This document shows positions 1 through 13,177 of a stretch of DNA of 64,000 nt, piece after piece. Every line of letters begins with the position of its first letter. Within the stretch, counting starts at the first letter, position 1. A model generated the notes under the pieces. It searched no databases, was not told the DNA's origin, and saw only the letters and a list, made by a program, of their open reading frames with translations. Origin of the DNA: Glandiceps talaboti (Eukaryota > Hemichordata > Enteropneusta > Spengelidae); contig NC_135553.1 in assembly GCF_964340395.1 (NCBI RefSeq), forward strand, positions 24,121,949 through 24,185,948, given 5' to 3'. Made by a program: the position numbers and the translations under genes.

Positions 1-164
1 TTATCAAAATAAATTTTGGTAATTTTATGAATCTATTTTGAGTTCATTTTACACTCAACGGAATAAGGGAATATTCAAAAGGAAATCTTGAAAAATGCAT
101 ATTTCAATATCAATTTTATTATGCGTGGAAATCAACCATGGATTTGTATAATTTAATGTTTTAG

Positions 165-3100
165 CTTGATAGCAGGGATGGTGGTGAAGATGATCTGAAT
201 GAAGTGGTACGACAGTTGGACTTAGAAGAACAATTCAGTACTAAAGCAAAAAAAACTTGTAAGCGTATAATATTGGTGGTTCGTTTTTGGCGGTTTTTGT
301 TTGGTTTGATTTTTGAAATTTTTTTGTGCTGGGAATTGCTCTCAGCAATTTTCTTTTCATGCAGACAAATATATACATATATACAACCATACAATTTTCT
401 ACAGAATTATACAATACTGTTTATAAGTTATGCACCACAAACCTTGTTCATATATTACTTGAACATGTCATGTCGCATTTTTGGTGATAATTGCAAGTTG
501 TAGATCGTGAGAAAATCTCAAATTATTTCCTCAAAAGTATATATTGATAGATTGAGGAGAAGAGGCAGTTGTCTGCAAAATATTCAACCAAAAAGTTTGT
601 ACTATGATCCGTTGTCACCAGTATCTCATATATTACCTGAGTACTAGTATTCCATGTACATTTTTGGTGATATTTTAAAGTTAGTAGTTCATGAAAAGGT
701 CTCAAATTTTTGCCACAAAATAAATTCAGGAGGTGGTTGTTGGCGACATATCAAGAAAAAGTTTGTACATTGTTCCTTTATCATCTGTATCACAGAAGTA
801 GATTTTATTGAAAGTAGAGACAAAGTGCTATCATCATTGTTATTAATTCTTTCCTTGCAAAGTATAATAATATTCTGCTATTTATCCCTGTAGCTATCAG
901 TCCACGTGAACAGAAGAAGGAACAGATCCTAGAATCCAAGAAAGCATACAATATTTGTAAGTATTTATAAAGCTAATAACCAGTGTAAGTTCTTGTAATT
1001 AATATCAAATATACACTTATGTATCCAAAGTCAGCTTTGATATTAAAGGAGATAATTGTATGATTCATAATTTTTAAATCAATCATTGTGTTATTAACTA
1101 AGTAAATTTAAAGTCAACAACACAGGCGTGTATAGCAACAACAGACGTGTATAGCGCCCTCTATGGCCAATTTACATTATACCAACGTTGACACTGAGGG
1201 CAGTATACATGCTATGGCTTTGTGTCATTTTCACAGTGGCACTTTCATTTTAGGGATTTGATTTGAAACGCTGCAAAAATATGACGCTCTATTTATTAAA
1301 TTATTTAAGAGCCAGCTGACACTGTTTTGTTTGCATTTTCATCCACATTTTCTCAGCTATTCTGTTAGCTCATTCCCGTATGTCGGCTGAAGAAATCAGG
1401 ACAGCACTATTAACAATGGATGAAGGCAAACTTCAACAAGCCCACCTACAACAACTCCATTCATTCTCACCATCTAAAGAAGAGGTTAGTTCCCACTAGA
1501 TAGATTTTAGCTTTCCTAGTTGGAAATAAAGGAATACTTTATTCAGAAATCTCTCTTGTCACCTCTGTTGTTTTATCAATGGTACACTGTTGCCTCGTAT
1601 CATAGGTCAGGCATGAATATTTGTTAGATGAACAGTATATATTCATGACTATCTGAAGGTAATAAGCACTTCAGTGTCATGAATATTCAGTGTCCATCTA
1701 CTACATATGCATGTATGCTAAGTCCCATGAAGCAACAGTGGGCCACAACTAGAACAATAGTGGTGAAAATGTTCAGTTCGATGTTCTTGGCAATTTAGCT
1801 AAATTTATATGATGTGAAATCAAGAAATGACTCCAGAACCCAAAGTTCATGAAAATACCTGTATTTTCTGGAGTAGCATTCCCTTTTTAACCATACACCA
1901 TACAACAATATATCCTTGATAATCAATATACATTGTGAGAAATACAAAATGTATGCTTAGAACAAAAAAGCCATATTACCAAGTGATGTAATCTGACAAT
2001 TTAACCATCAGAATAAAATAACTATGTATACAGTATCATGGCAATGAGGACACTAACACTTCTGGTATGTTAAACGTTAACATCACAACACACAGCACAT
2101 ATTGTGGTTTCTAAAAAATTATACTTAAAATATCATACGTAAGTTACAAAAAACCAAAAAACATGATTCTTTTATTTCCCTCAAGTTGGACTAGATTTTC
2201 TTTTATTTGATCTTATTGTATGGGCCCTAGAGGGTAACACAATTCCATGTGGTTTATGACGTAAGGTTTGAAATATATTTATTTTATATATTTAACATAT
2301 TTTGTTTTCAGATTGCTAAACTCAAAGAAGTCAAACCAGCAGAAAAATCTTATTTAAGTAAAGCAGATCAGTTTGCACTGGAGGTAAGTGTACCAAACTA
2401 TTAAACTACACAGATTTGTTATCTCCTGATGTTGGATTACTGAATAATGAATATTCAGGAAAGAAATCTTGCACTGTATTTTTGAAAATAGTTGCATTTT
2501 GGGAACTGTATGTGAGAAAATACTGGCTAATACACGTTGGGAGGTGTCAAGATCCTGATATGGGATTACCCTTTTAGAATATTTATATTTTCATGGCCCA
2601 TAACATTTATTGTCCAAGAGTGAATTATGCTTTCCTGGTGTTTGTGAAAAGATATGCTGGGCTTAAAATTAATGTAATTCATACAAAAAAGGCATTATTG
2701 TCATACATATACCAGATTTGGGGCTTTATTTCTTGTTGTGAATTTTTGAATTCCAGTTAATCACAGTTCCACAGTTCAAAGTTCGACTTCAAGGACTGAT
2801 CTTCAAATCTAACTTCTCTGACAAATATATTGAGATTAAAAGTGCCTTAGAGTGTGTGCTGAGAGCATCTAATGAATTGAGAGCAAGTAGAAAATTAGCC
2901 AAGGTTCTAGAGGTGAGACACATTGATTATTTTCAATATTGTTGATTAGTAATACTACTTGGAACCACTATAACACAATTTTGGTCAAAAAAACAGGTAT
3001 ACATGTTTCTGTTTGTCTGTTGCAGGTTTGTCTTGAAACAAGTTCAAAATATTCATTTTCCGAAAAAATGTAATCATTTTATGCTTCACTAGGATGCAGT

Positions 3101-4609
3101 GGCACTTTGATTAGAATAATTGATATTCCTAGTAGGATATTTTGAAGTTTTAGATTTCTGCAAACTTTGGGGGATTAAGGGGATGGGAATGTAATGAAAA
3201 TCTCTTTCCTCACCATTATTTTGCTGTGAAATGCAATATTTTGAAATCTATTCCTCCTAATGGACTATTGTACAAGTTTTTCATTTTATTGAAATCACCA
3301 GTCAGTGTACGGAGATTGGAAAAAGTAATTTATTCATGATGTATTTTAAAGTAAGTTATTGTTGAAAACATCATGATAATGCTGTAATCTGACCACATTC
3401 CAACCCAAAGCGGTTTCTGTAAGTCATGCATGATAATAGCTATCGTAAAATATCTAGCATTGTTTCTAACTTTATTTGTAGTTGGTGCTAGTGATGGGGA
3501 ACTACATGAACCAAGGTAATAGAAGAGTGGGTAATGCCAGTGGATTCAAGATTAGTTTACTACCAGAGGTAAGATCTCATAATGTAGTGTTTCCAACAAG
3601 TTATGTTAGACAGAGGCTCTAAATAGTATTGCTGACCATGTACTTCTGCTCCGCAAACAAGATAACAGGCTACATTTAAAGGTCCATGTCAGATTTTGTA
3701 TTATGGGAGATTTCATCTTAGCTTGCAAATGTTATTAAACAATGTATCAAGATCAGTGAGACTGATAACAAGGTTTCATGTTGAGATAGACACAATAAAG
3801 ATAACACACAAATATCCCTTACACAGTGTCTGCTCTGTAGACACAATAAAGATAACACACAAACATCCCTTACACAGTGTCTGCTCTGTATACACAATAA
3901 AGATAAAACAACTACACAGCGTCTGCCCTGTGTTTTGTTAATGATAACAAAAGCAAATACAACTGTAATGATGTAACAGAGTAGACACTATTTTTGTGTG
4001 TTACTTTTATTGTGTCTATTTCAACATAAAACTTGGTGATCAGTCTCACTGACCTTGATACATTGTTTAATAGTGTTTACAAGCTAAGATGAAATCTCCT
4101 GTAAAATCTGGGTGAGAAAAATAGTTTCTTGTAGAGCAATAGTAAAACTTGGTCCAGGATATAAAAGTAGTCTTATGTAATCATCAGGGTTCTATAATCT
4201 GGTTGTTATCTGAGAATCTGTGATTGAATTATTGACCCCTAGTCTGAGCTATTAACAGGGGGTTGGATTATCAGAAAGTTGTTCCATGTTCTTTATGTAA
4301 TAATCAGAATATTCCCCAATAATTTGTCTTTATTCAGCCAAGGAAAATACAAGTGACCTAAGGAGCCATTATCACACTACAACTCCCTAGATGAGTAGTG
4401 ACAACCCTTGGGTCACAAGTATTTTCCAGCTAAATGAAGAAAAATAAATGTCAATAATATAATCATACCATCCTCAGTAATGTAAAAAAATATCGAGGAA
4501 AGTAATGGCAATTTTAAGTTTTTGACTCATATTTCAAACACAGCAGAACCAGTGACGTATAGACATGCATTGTTGTGATGTAGATGCGTGTTGTTGTAAC
4601 ATAGACACA

Positions 4610-4649
<40 letters not shown>

Positions 4650-5004
4650 ACTGTATATAGTATTTTATTTGCCACAAACTCAAAATCATATCAACATAAC
4701 AAGAGAGAAAGTAAAAAAGACAGTGGAATAAATATTACACATAAACTGATGGATGAATACAGAGTTTATGGCTGGACCACAAAAATAGTTTGAAACAAAC
4801 TAGTCAAGTTTGTGGCCCATACTACAATTGATTAAACAAAATAATCAAAGCAAAAAGAAAAACAAATTTGAAATTAAAACAAAAACAAACAAAAAACAAA
4901 CAAAACAAAATGCGTTCTTATCAAAAAAAAATATAACAACTAGAATTAAATGCAATGTAAGGTAGAAAAAGCTGAATTAATTTTGTAACAAATACTGTTT
5001 TAAC

Positions 5005-5046
<42 letters not shown>

Positions 5047-5509
5047 GACATAGACACATGTGTTTGTGACATAGACACATGTTGTCATGACGTAGAACGA
5101 CCAGAGTATATATTCCATATTTTTTTGTTGAATTAACTTGGCTCATGCATGGTATAATATTATGTTTTCTTTTGATTTCTTTTCAGCTTGATACAACTAA
5201 GACATCAGATAATAAGTCCACCTTCCTGCATGTACTCGCCAAGGCTGTCAATGACAAAGTACCCGCTGTATTGTCTTTTGCCGAAGAAATACCCAATGTA
5301 CCACCAGCAGCCAAGATATCAGATAGAACATTAGTGATAGAGATAGAGGACTTAAAGAATACATTCACAGTGAGTACAAAGTACCGGTTAGGTATATGTA
5401 TAGACGTGATTCAACTTATGTCAGATACAATCAAATAGACAGTAGAAAGCTGTATAATGTAATGACAATGTTAGGTATAGGTTAGGTATATGTGTGTGTG
5501 TGTGTGTGT

Positions 5510-5556
<47 letters not shown>

Positions 5557-8151
5557 TGTGTGCGTGTGTGTGTGTGTGTGTGTATATATTTGTGTATTTT
5601 ATATGGATAGATTAGACAGATAGAAAGAGATATGAGAATAATTTTCGTAAATCATTCTCTATTTAAGAACATTTTTTTCATTTGTAGATGATACTACAGC
5701 AAGTGTCACAGCTAGATATCTCAGTGATATACTTAATATTTTCAAGACATTGTAAACATCAGTGTTTCATTTGGTATATTTTCTTGCCAATGTCACTTCT
5801 TGTGTACACGGCTTCATAAATAAATATATTCACATTACAAGCATTTTCTGTTTCAAATTGTTAGCATCACTACACAAATTTATTTTATTTAATGTAGAAT
5901 CACTATATTGTCTTAATCTCTATTTTGTTTACTCAGGAAATCAATCAAACGGTGAATTTATCAAAGTCAGATGAACAGACAACAGCTGAAGACAAGTTTT
6001 ATGAGGTGATGGAGGTATCCTTTGATAAAAAGTGAAAGTGGTGACAAAGACAAGTGTTTACTGTATACAATACCTTTACTACCAGGGTTCATACACTCAT
6101 GGAAAGTACTTGAATTTCAAAACATGCATGAAAGGTTGTGGATTTTAAAAAACAGTCCTGGAAAGTCATGGAATATTAAAACATTCCTAGAAAGTCATGG
6201 AATTTCAAAACATTCCAGGAAAGTCCTAGAAAATTATAAATAGCTGGTCCAGAGACTTTATAACATATTCCAAATAAATGGTGCTTACTATATCAGAAAA
6301 GATACGAGTGCAATAGGAAATAGTCTAGTGTAAGGTATCACCTGTACAACATTTCAGGTATTTTGAGCTGGAAACAATTAACAACCATGTCTAGTATTGT
6401 GTATCATTGAGACTGAAAGTCTTATCACTATTTTGATATTAAATCAGTGGTAAACTGTAGTATATTTGAAAGTACAATTCATCAGACTGTTCTTTGGAAA
6501 AGATTTAATCCACTATTCAACTATACAAACAATCAAGTACAATACTGTTGTGATGTTTTCTTATGTAAATGAGGACAGAAAAGTTAAAAGCATTACATAA
6601 GATGTGTTTGAAAAAGAGAATCCTTTATCCAGACATCATGTGGTCTGTCACTAGACACCCATGTAGAGACTCTTACTAGAGTTTTACTCTGACATCAAAA
6701 TCAAGGCGTGCTGTAAAAATTGTAAAAATTACTTGATAATACTAAAAATACCAATCTTTGATTCTGTAGTAGCAAGTACAACAATAGCTACACCTTGGCT
6801 GACTAGTTTGCCAGACAATATGCTTTCAAGAACCAAATCAGCAAAGTGAAGGAAAGGTTCACAAAAAAACAAATAATACAATGAAAAAAAATGTGTTATT
6901 TTGAAATAGAAAGTCATTAAAAACTGTATAAGATATTAATGTGGAATTTACATACATATATCTTATCACAAACTTAAAAGACTTTTTAGTTCAATTTAAT
7001 GTCTGATGTAGTTACTTACTATTCTAACTCAGAATTAAGGCTACACTAGCTGTAACTGGAGAATCATTTTTTCAATCAGACAACCAAAAATATATTGACT
7101 GAAATTTGTGAAAATACCAGTTATTTGATGTTGTACATGTTAATCAGAGGACATTTGTATCCATAACTAGAAGTTGAAAATCATGATTGCATTGTATCGC
7201 TGATATTTAGGTGTAGACCCAAAAATCACTTTGGTTTGATATATTGCACCATATGTGTATGTTACACAAATATATATACAATGTACCCACAGGTGATCCA
7301 ATACTGTTCAGGGTGTACCATACTATGTGTACAGCTACACAAATTCATATTTATCCACAGGTAATTCAATATTATTCAGGGTGTACTATATTACAAGTTA
7401 GTCATGATATCTAACTAAAACAGTTTTTAAAAGTCTTCCATCTTGGCATACTTTTGGTGTTTCTTTAACACTAACACTGTACAGACAGTAACTAAAGATG
7501 CCAGAGATAAGCTGAATGATCTATCCACCTCACAAAGCCAAGTCATGGATGCCTACAAGAACACTGTGGAGTTTTTTGGAGAAGACATCAAACTGATTTC
7601 ATCTGATAATTTCTTTAAGATATTTGCTGATTTTACTACCAAGTTTGAGGTAGGTGATTGTATTGATTTATTGATGTAGTGTGGAAAAAGTCAATACAGA
7701 CAGACAGACAGACATACATACATACATACATACATACACACATACATACACACATACACACATACATACATACATACATACATACATACATACATACATA
7801 CATACACACATACATACATACATACATACATACACACATACATACATACATACATACATACATACATACATACATACATACATACACACATACATACATA
7901 CATACACACATACATACATACATACACACATACACACATACACACATACATACATACATACATACATACATACATACATACATACATACACACATACACA
8001 CATACATACATACATACATATGTTAGGTGAGGATGGGTGGATATTCATGTGTCTTGGGGTGTTTGTCAAAAACGTTCTGAATTTTTTCATGTCTTTTTTT
8101 TCACAGAAAGCAAACAAGGACAACATAGGACAAACCATCAGTGTGTTGTAA
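165..8151 (+). CDS. GRID2IP: Delphilin-like formin (FH2 domain), 3' ten exons, partial
   Basis: Coding exons inferred at 165-258, 894-956, 1357-1484, 2312-2383, 2757-2912, 3482-3568, 5187-5369, 5937-6014, 7485-7649 and 8107-8151 (stop TAA). All have AG/GT borders and phases that join without a frameshift, giving about 356 residues. The product is a formin homology 2 domain, which nucleates and processively elongates actin filaments as a dimer. Seen: an acidic lead-in with LDLEEQFSTK, a linker with KKAYNI, the FH2 core motif VMGNYMNQGNRR followed by GFKISLLPELDTTKT, and a C-terminal FFGEDIK...FFKIFADF block. Among formins I recall, these segments fit delphilin (the GluD2-interacting formin of neuronal synapses) better than INF2, DAAM or DIAPH. 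The stop falls 14 codons into the last exon, so almost nothing follows FH2, as in delphilin. The PDZ and FH1 parts would lie upstream of the window. The synaptic role is inferred only from the vertebrate family. Confidence 0.9.
1650..1896 (+). repeat. MITE family A-related repeat
   Basis: It shares GCTAAGTCCCATGAAGCAAC, GTTCTTGGCAA, GATGTGAAATCA and GAAAATACCTGTATTTTC-GGAGTAGCATTCCC with 51570-51765. Non-coding, within the formin intron 1485-2311. Confidence 0.65.
3681..4112. mobile_element. Foldback MITE-like element in formin intron
   Basis: The arms 3681-3812 and 3992-4112 are inverted copies, for example GAGATTTCATCTTAGCTTG against CAAGCTAAGATGAAATCTC. The loop carries about three imperfect tandem copies of a segment beginning CACAATAAAGATAA. 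It has no coding capacity. It lies in the intron between the exons ending at 3568 and starting at 5187. Confidence 0.75.
4309..5152 (+). repeat. Dispersed foldback repeat R1, copy 1 (interrupted)
   Basis: It starts near ATTCCCCAATAATTTG, contains the internal foldback AAAATACAAGTGACCTAAG / GGGTCACAAGTATTTTCC, then GACATAGACACATGTTG and GACGTAGAACGACCAGAG, and ends near CATGGTATAATAT. Related copies lie at 24835-25166, 50237-50600 (inverted) and split across 60112-60195 and 61205-61402. This copy is broken by two TTG tracts with about 350 bp between them. Confidence 0.7.
4611..4649. repeat. (TTG)n microsatellite
   Basis: Direct run of TTG trinucleotides in a formin intron. A sister tract at 5005-5044 lies inside the same R1 repeat copy. 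Confidence 0.9.
5487..5583. repeat. (TG)n microsatellite
   Basis: A nearly pure TG tract about 120 bp after the donor of the formin exon ending at 5369. Confidence 0.9.
7033..7440. mobile_element. MITE family B, copy 1
   Basis: It begins TTAAGGCTACACTAGCTG and shares, in order, several blocks with 15313-15822, including AATATATTGACTG-, ACATGTTA- and GACCCAAAAATCA-type segments. Its right part (from CAGGTGATCCAATACTG) equals the reverse complement of the satellite unit at 62.2-64.0 kb. The right terminus is not clear. It lies in the intron just upstream of the formin exon at 7485. Confidence 0.65.
7705..8018. repeat. (CATA)n/(CACA)n microsatellite
   Basis: About 310 bp of CATACATA with interspersed CACA, filling most of the last formin intron (7650-8106). 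Open frames here on both strands are artefacts of the 4-bp repeat. Confidence 0.95.
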
Positions 8152-8295
8152 ACTTTAACAAATGGTGGAGAGAAAATGAATGAGATGCAAGTAGAAATTA
8201 CACCACAAATCGACTGAAATGACAGCTGAGCACAATATTTTGTTACTATTGTACTAAATGTCCTACAATTAATGATGAATTTATTTATTGGTATA

Positions 8296-8520
8296 TTTAG
8301 GTCCTTGTACAAATAAAGGGAGACTGACAGATCTCTCCTTGTTTCCGCTTATGTAACCACTCATAAGGACCCAACCTTACCTTGGGAGTAGCGAGTGGTG
8401 ATATAAGCGGAAACAACAACAGATTGTCTTGTCTGTAAGGTATGCCATGACGGGACGCCCTCACACATCGGTCAGAGTGGAGGCCAGTGAGGGTGGAGTG
8501 ACACAACATATGTTACAGTC
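8296..8520. repeat. GC-rich structured segment in formin 3' flank
   Basis: Unlike its AT-rich surroundings, this stretch is GC-rich. It contains a hairpin whose arms are TTGTTTCCGCTTAT (near 8338) and ATAAGCGGAAACAA (ending near 8417), with a second inner pair AACCACTC / GAGTGGT. It could be a structured UTR element or a transposon fragment. Confidence 0.5.
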
Positions 8521-10258
8521 TAGGGATTGTCCAGTCAAATGCAAATTAAGTTATTTATTACAATATTGAAGAACTCATTTATTGATTTTGTCTCAACCAT
8601 ATCTTATAGGCTGCCAATAGAGGGCAGTGTTCATTAAAAATGTATATTGGGCTTTTTCAGCTAATTAGGTGAAGAAAACAAATTACTTTATTTATACAAA
8701 TAATTAATAGATAAGATAATTAATAACTGTTTGAAATGCTTTTATATTCTCAAGGTCTTGAATGATTCATAAATAATTTGGAAACAATGTAGATAAATTT
8801 ACAAATTGTAAAATTATAAAGGAGACTTCTATTATAGGTCTGGTAGTCAGAACATTTTAGGTAAATTTTACTTGAAATGGTTTTGAGGAATACTGAATTT
8901 ATATTCTTGGAGTATATTTTTTAAATATTTGATTGTAAAATACTATGATAAATACCTTTGTCAAATGTGCAAAATCAAAACTGACTTTTTAAAAAAAGAA
9001 TTTGAAAAACTTGTATGTCGACTTTCACCTTTTCTTTTAGTTTGTTAAGGATGTGTACTCGGAGTTTTACTTAAAATGTAGTTTAAGTGGATTTGAGAAA
9101 TGTAAAGTGAAATTTATCATGCCTTGATTTCGTTCAGAATTCTTAATATGCAAAATAAGGGAAATAGGGTGTTACCATGGTTACATGACAAGCTGACATC
9201 ACTTGAAGTAAATAGATTATCATGTCAAGTGTATGTTTAATTTTGAATTTTATAGATCGACATGTCCATCAGTTTTAAATTAGATACTAATCACACAATG
9301 TAAATAATACTGAATGTTGTGTCAAGTACAGCCTTCATGCTTGTATCTTCTTGCTTTTTTTTTTGTGGTCACGATTACATTACTTGACTTCCATTAATAC
9401 TATAAATACCCACGTAATGAAACCTTGGCAAAAAAAATTTTTTTCAGTTTTCTACTTCAGTCTGTTTTTGTCATTTTTGAATGTTGTTGTTTGGATTGCT
9501 TTTTTTTGGGGGGGGGAGGGGATTCTTTCAGCTTCGATTTTTTTTTTAGTCAGTTTTTTTTTTTTTTTTACTGTTTGGGTTGGGGTTTTTTTTGGGGGGG
9601 GGAGGTTTGGGGTTTCATTCTGTGCTCAAACAGAGATTACTTGATTTTTATTGATATTTGTTACTGCTACAAAAAGGAGAGTCGTAGCAAACTTTCGGAG
9701 AACATTATTTTATCCATTTTTGTATCATATTTGTGACAGTCTTGTTAAAATTCAGATAAATCACAGAATATACTGCATTTTACATTATTTTCAAATACCA
9801 CTTTTCTAGTTTTGAGATCATGTTTTTGTAGACAGAATTCTCATTTTGAAAGTAGCATTTCTCTTTTGACTTACCCTGATATTTGCATATTGTGTGTGAT
9901 CTGTAAATTAGTAATGTAAATATGACACACAAAACACAACAATGGAGTGGAGATCATTGAGCTGTGAAAAGTAAAAATTGCATACAGTACAGGTTGTGAC
10001 TTGATTGTCTGCTCTAGTGACCATATTGCCGTCATAGAATATCAATAGAATGTGTTAAAGCATGGTAAGAATATTTATAGTGCACTCAGCCATAAAAAAA
10101 ATAATTATGTTTCTCATTTCTAGCTAATCTATTTTTTAATTATTATTTTTAACTCTTTTTTTATATGATCATTCCATAGTAGCTGATAGAGTTTCCATAG
10201 AAATTTCAGACTTTTGCATTGATTGTTACCCCAATAATTTGTGGTACATTGAAGCACC

Positions 10259-10289
10259 ATCCCTCTATCACGTGACATGATAGAGGGGA
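10259..10289. repeat. Short perfect hairpin
   Basis: CCCTCTATCA and TGATAGAGGG flank a CGTGACA loop. Function is unknown; it may be a remnant of an inverted-repeat element. Confidence 0.5.
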
Positions 10290-11129
10290 CGGTGAGTGAA
10301 GGCTATCCTAAGTTTGGAACAATTTCATTTATGATTCTCTCTGAAATAAAATCAGGAAAAAAGACAAAATTGCTATTATAAAGTATTACATTTTTCTCTA
10401 CTTTGTTATTAGAATTACGTTATGAAATGAGAAACAGCAAATTTAGTTTTTATGGCCTATGTATCTATCTACCACCCTCTGGTGTTGTGACCTGTGGTGT
10501 CTTTATATAAATATATTCATATGTATATACATCATTTTATCTGCAGTGAAGGACTCCATTTTTTCCAGTAATTGATAAATTTCCTTTGTAATACATACTT
10601 TTTTAAAAGTACTTGTGGGATTTTTTGTGTGTTTGTTTTAATTTTACAGCCAGCACTGCCTGATAGTATCATATCACATCATATCATATGAAATAGTGAT
10701 TTTGTCTAATTTGGATATTCTAATATATGACTGCTAAGTGTACATCAGTGCAGCTGGTGTCATTATGGTATATTTATCTTGAAATTGTCTAAATATGCAC
10801 AACATATAAGTTGAATTTGATTTATTTGGTATATGCTAATTTTGATCTGACAGCTGTCTGGGTGCACATAACTTGGTATGTATAAATGGGAGAGACTTGA
10901 AATAAATGAGCTGTACAGTGTGTATGAGATGACCGTCTCTTGTCAGTATTGTATATTTTCAATCGGCAACATTGGTCGCTAGATGAATTGCCACACTTAT
11001 GATTAGATTTCTCTCCCTCCTCCACCACTGTCTGTCTGTTGGTCTGTCTGTCTCTTGCCCATTCTCTGTGTGTCTGTCTCTGTATCTCTGTCTATCTATC
11101 TCTCCCACCTCGCTCTGTCTCCCTGCCAC

Positions 11130-11131
<2 letters not shown>

Positions 11132-11194
<63 letters not shown>
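11132..11194. repeat. (CT)n microsatellite
   Basis: Pure CT tract in a pyrimidine-rich region (about 11020-11240). It explains the long Ser/Leu and Arg/Glu open frames on both strands. Confidence 0.95.
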
Positions 11195-11196
<2 letters not shown>

Positions 11197-13121
11197 ATCT
11201 TTGTCTCACTGTATTTTTCAGTCTATCTGTCTGTATTTCCCCTCATCACCAATCAAATCGCTCCACCATTTACTGTCCCGTTTACTTACCCTTGTTCACT
11301 ACCTCCCCTTTTATCTTACACAAAAGTACCTCTCCCTCTTGACCTTCCTCCCTAACAATCAAAATCAAAACCCATTTATCACTTACAGAGACACCCGCCA
11401 CCCATCAAGCATTGTCGTTTTATCTTCAGTATATGGAATACCCAATCATTTCTCCACTATTAACATCTTTGCTGTCACCTATATTAACTCTTATCCTGCA
11501 TGCATCTATTTCATTACAATACTCATTCAATATACCTCACATATTTCAACTTCCAGTGAACCATATAGATCAATTCTTTGCAACAAAACACACACATCTG
11601 GTAACCCTATACAGTACACACGTCTGTACATAGCACCAAATAGATAAATCAACACGACATTGTAATTGTGTGTACATGATGGAAGGTAGGATTTTGTAAC
11701 AATATACACCATACGGACAATATGGAATGGAGTGTTGTCACTGCATTCTCTCCAATCAATCATCATTGGTCTGCTTGCTACAAATTAAGGTAAAAGTCTT
11801 GTATACATGGTAACAATCACTGTACGGGATTAACGTTGATTTGAAATCTGATTAAAGTGATATATAACTGTAGTATGTCATCGTGTTCATTTCATTAGGT
11901 ACAAATATACAATATTCTTTGTGCTTCACTTGTCCTCAGAATAAAAGACCACTCTATCTTTTTAGATTATTTCAACATCGAATCTAAAACTAAATGTTTT
12001 GATATTTTAAATCAGTCAATATTTTGCTTCCAATTTTTTCTGTAAATAAACTTTTTAATGGAAACAAGCCGTGTTTTTTTAGGTTATTGTACTTACTGAT
12101 GTATACTTAACCACCACTTGACTGAACTCAAACCTGGTATTAGGATATATAGCATAAACAATCTGATGACGTAGGTATCAAAATGTTCTGGAAATCCTTA
12201 CTATGCAATCAACTGTTCTAACAAAACCAGAACACAATTGTAACGTCATAGAAGGCATGCACTGGCATTATCATTATACAATGTTACAGTATTAGAATAG
12301 TTTAAATGCATTTTATTTAAATATTTTCACTTTGAGCTAAAATCTCATAAATTCAATTTGTACCACTTTAAGATCAACTTTTTTGCACATTTTATTGGGG
12401 AAAAACAAGTAAATTATTTCCTTTCAAAAACGGCAGGTTTTTATGTTTTTTGGGGTTTTTTGTGGGTTTTTTAAAATAACGCTGGAAAAAATGAGAATTG
12501 AGTGGTGACATTAAAACACCCCAAATGTCAGTAAGTTACTAAATTTAGGACACTATTTGTACCACAAAAGGAGCTCGGAGATACACAAGGTCAAGGTTAA
12601 GGTCAACAAATATTCAAATGATTGTTTCTCAACAGTGAATAAGGTTTACACCACTAACCCATATATTTGCATAACGGTCTTGCTCTGTTCTATGATACCG
12701 TTGTGTTTGTTTTTGTCAGTGTCTGACAGTGACAGTGAAAGTGGGAGTGTGATAAACTCCTGACACCCAAATTCAAAAGAATCCACCTCGACTAGCTGTC
12801 ACTCGTTTGTCAGGTTCTTCAGTGTTTTTAGAAATAAGACTATTTCACGCATTATTTACGTAAATGTGTCCTGTAAACACTCACCAAATAGATGTAGGGT
12901 ATACAAAACGTCTAAACATTGTCGACAACAATATTTTAACTTCGTTTCTATGTTTGCATCAATATCACTATAATACTATAAAATAAGGTACGGTATACTT
13001 GAATTGGACACACCACGATTACTGATCTCTTCCAAAAAATGTTTCTGGTTTTCTCTCGTGTTTTTATTTCACCTTATTTACTAGTTTGTTTATGTATCGA
13101 TTTAGTTATTTGTCAATTTAT

Positions 13122-13131
13122 TTGTTGTTGC

Positions 13132-13176
<45 letters not shown>

Positions 13177-13177
13177 G
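13122..13177. repeat. (TTG)n microsatellite
   Basis: Trinucleotide run in intergenic DNA; the poly-Cys reading frame over it is not a gene. Confidence 0.9.

Noticed and set aside
7636-8312. Long open frames over the CATA/CACA tract on both strands
   Set aside because: A 4-bp repeat without stops gives open frames in several phases (Tyr-Ile-His-Thr or Tyr-Val-Cys-Met repeats). It lies within a formin intron with good splice sites.
10959-11647. Arg-Glu and Ser-Leu rich frames near the CT tract
   Set aside because: Dinucleotide tract plus pyrimidine-rich flank; no consistent coding pattern or introns.
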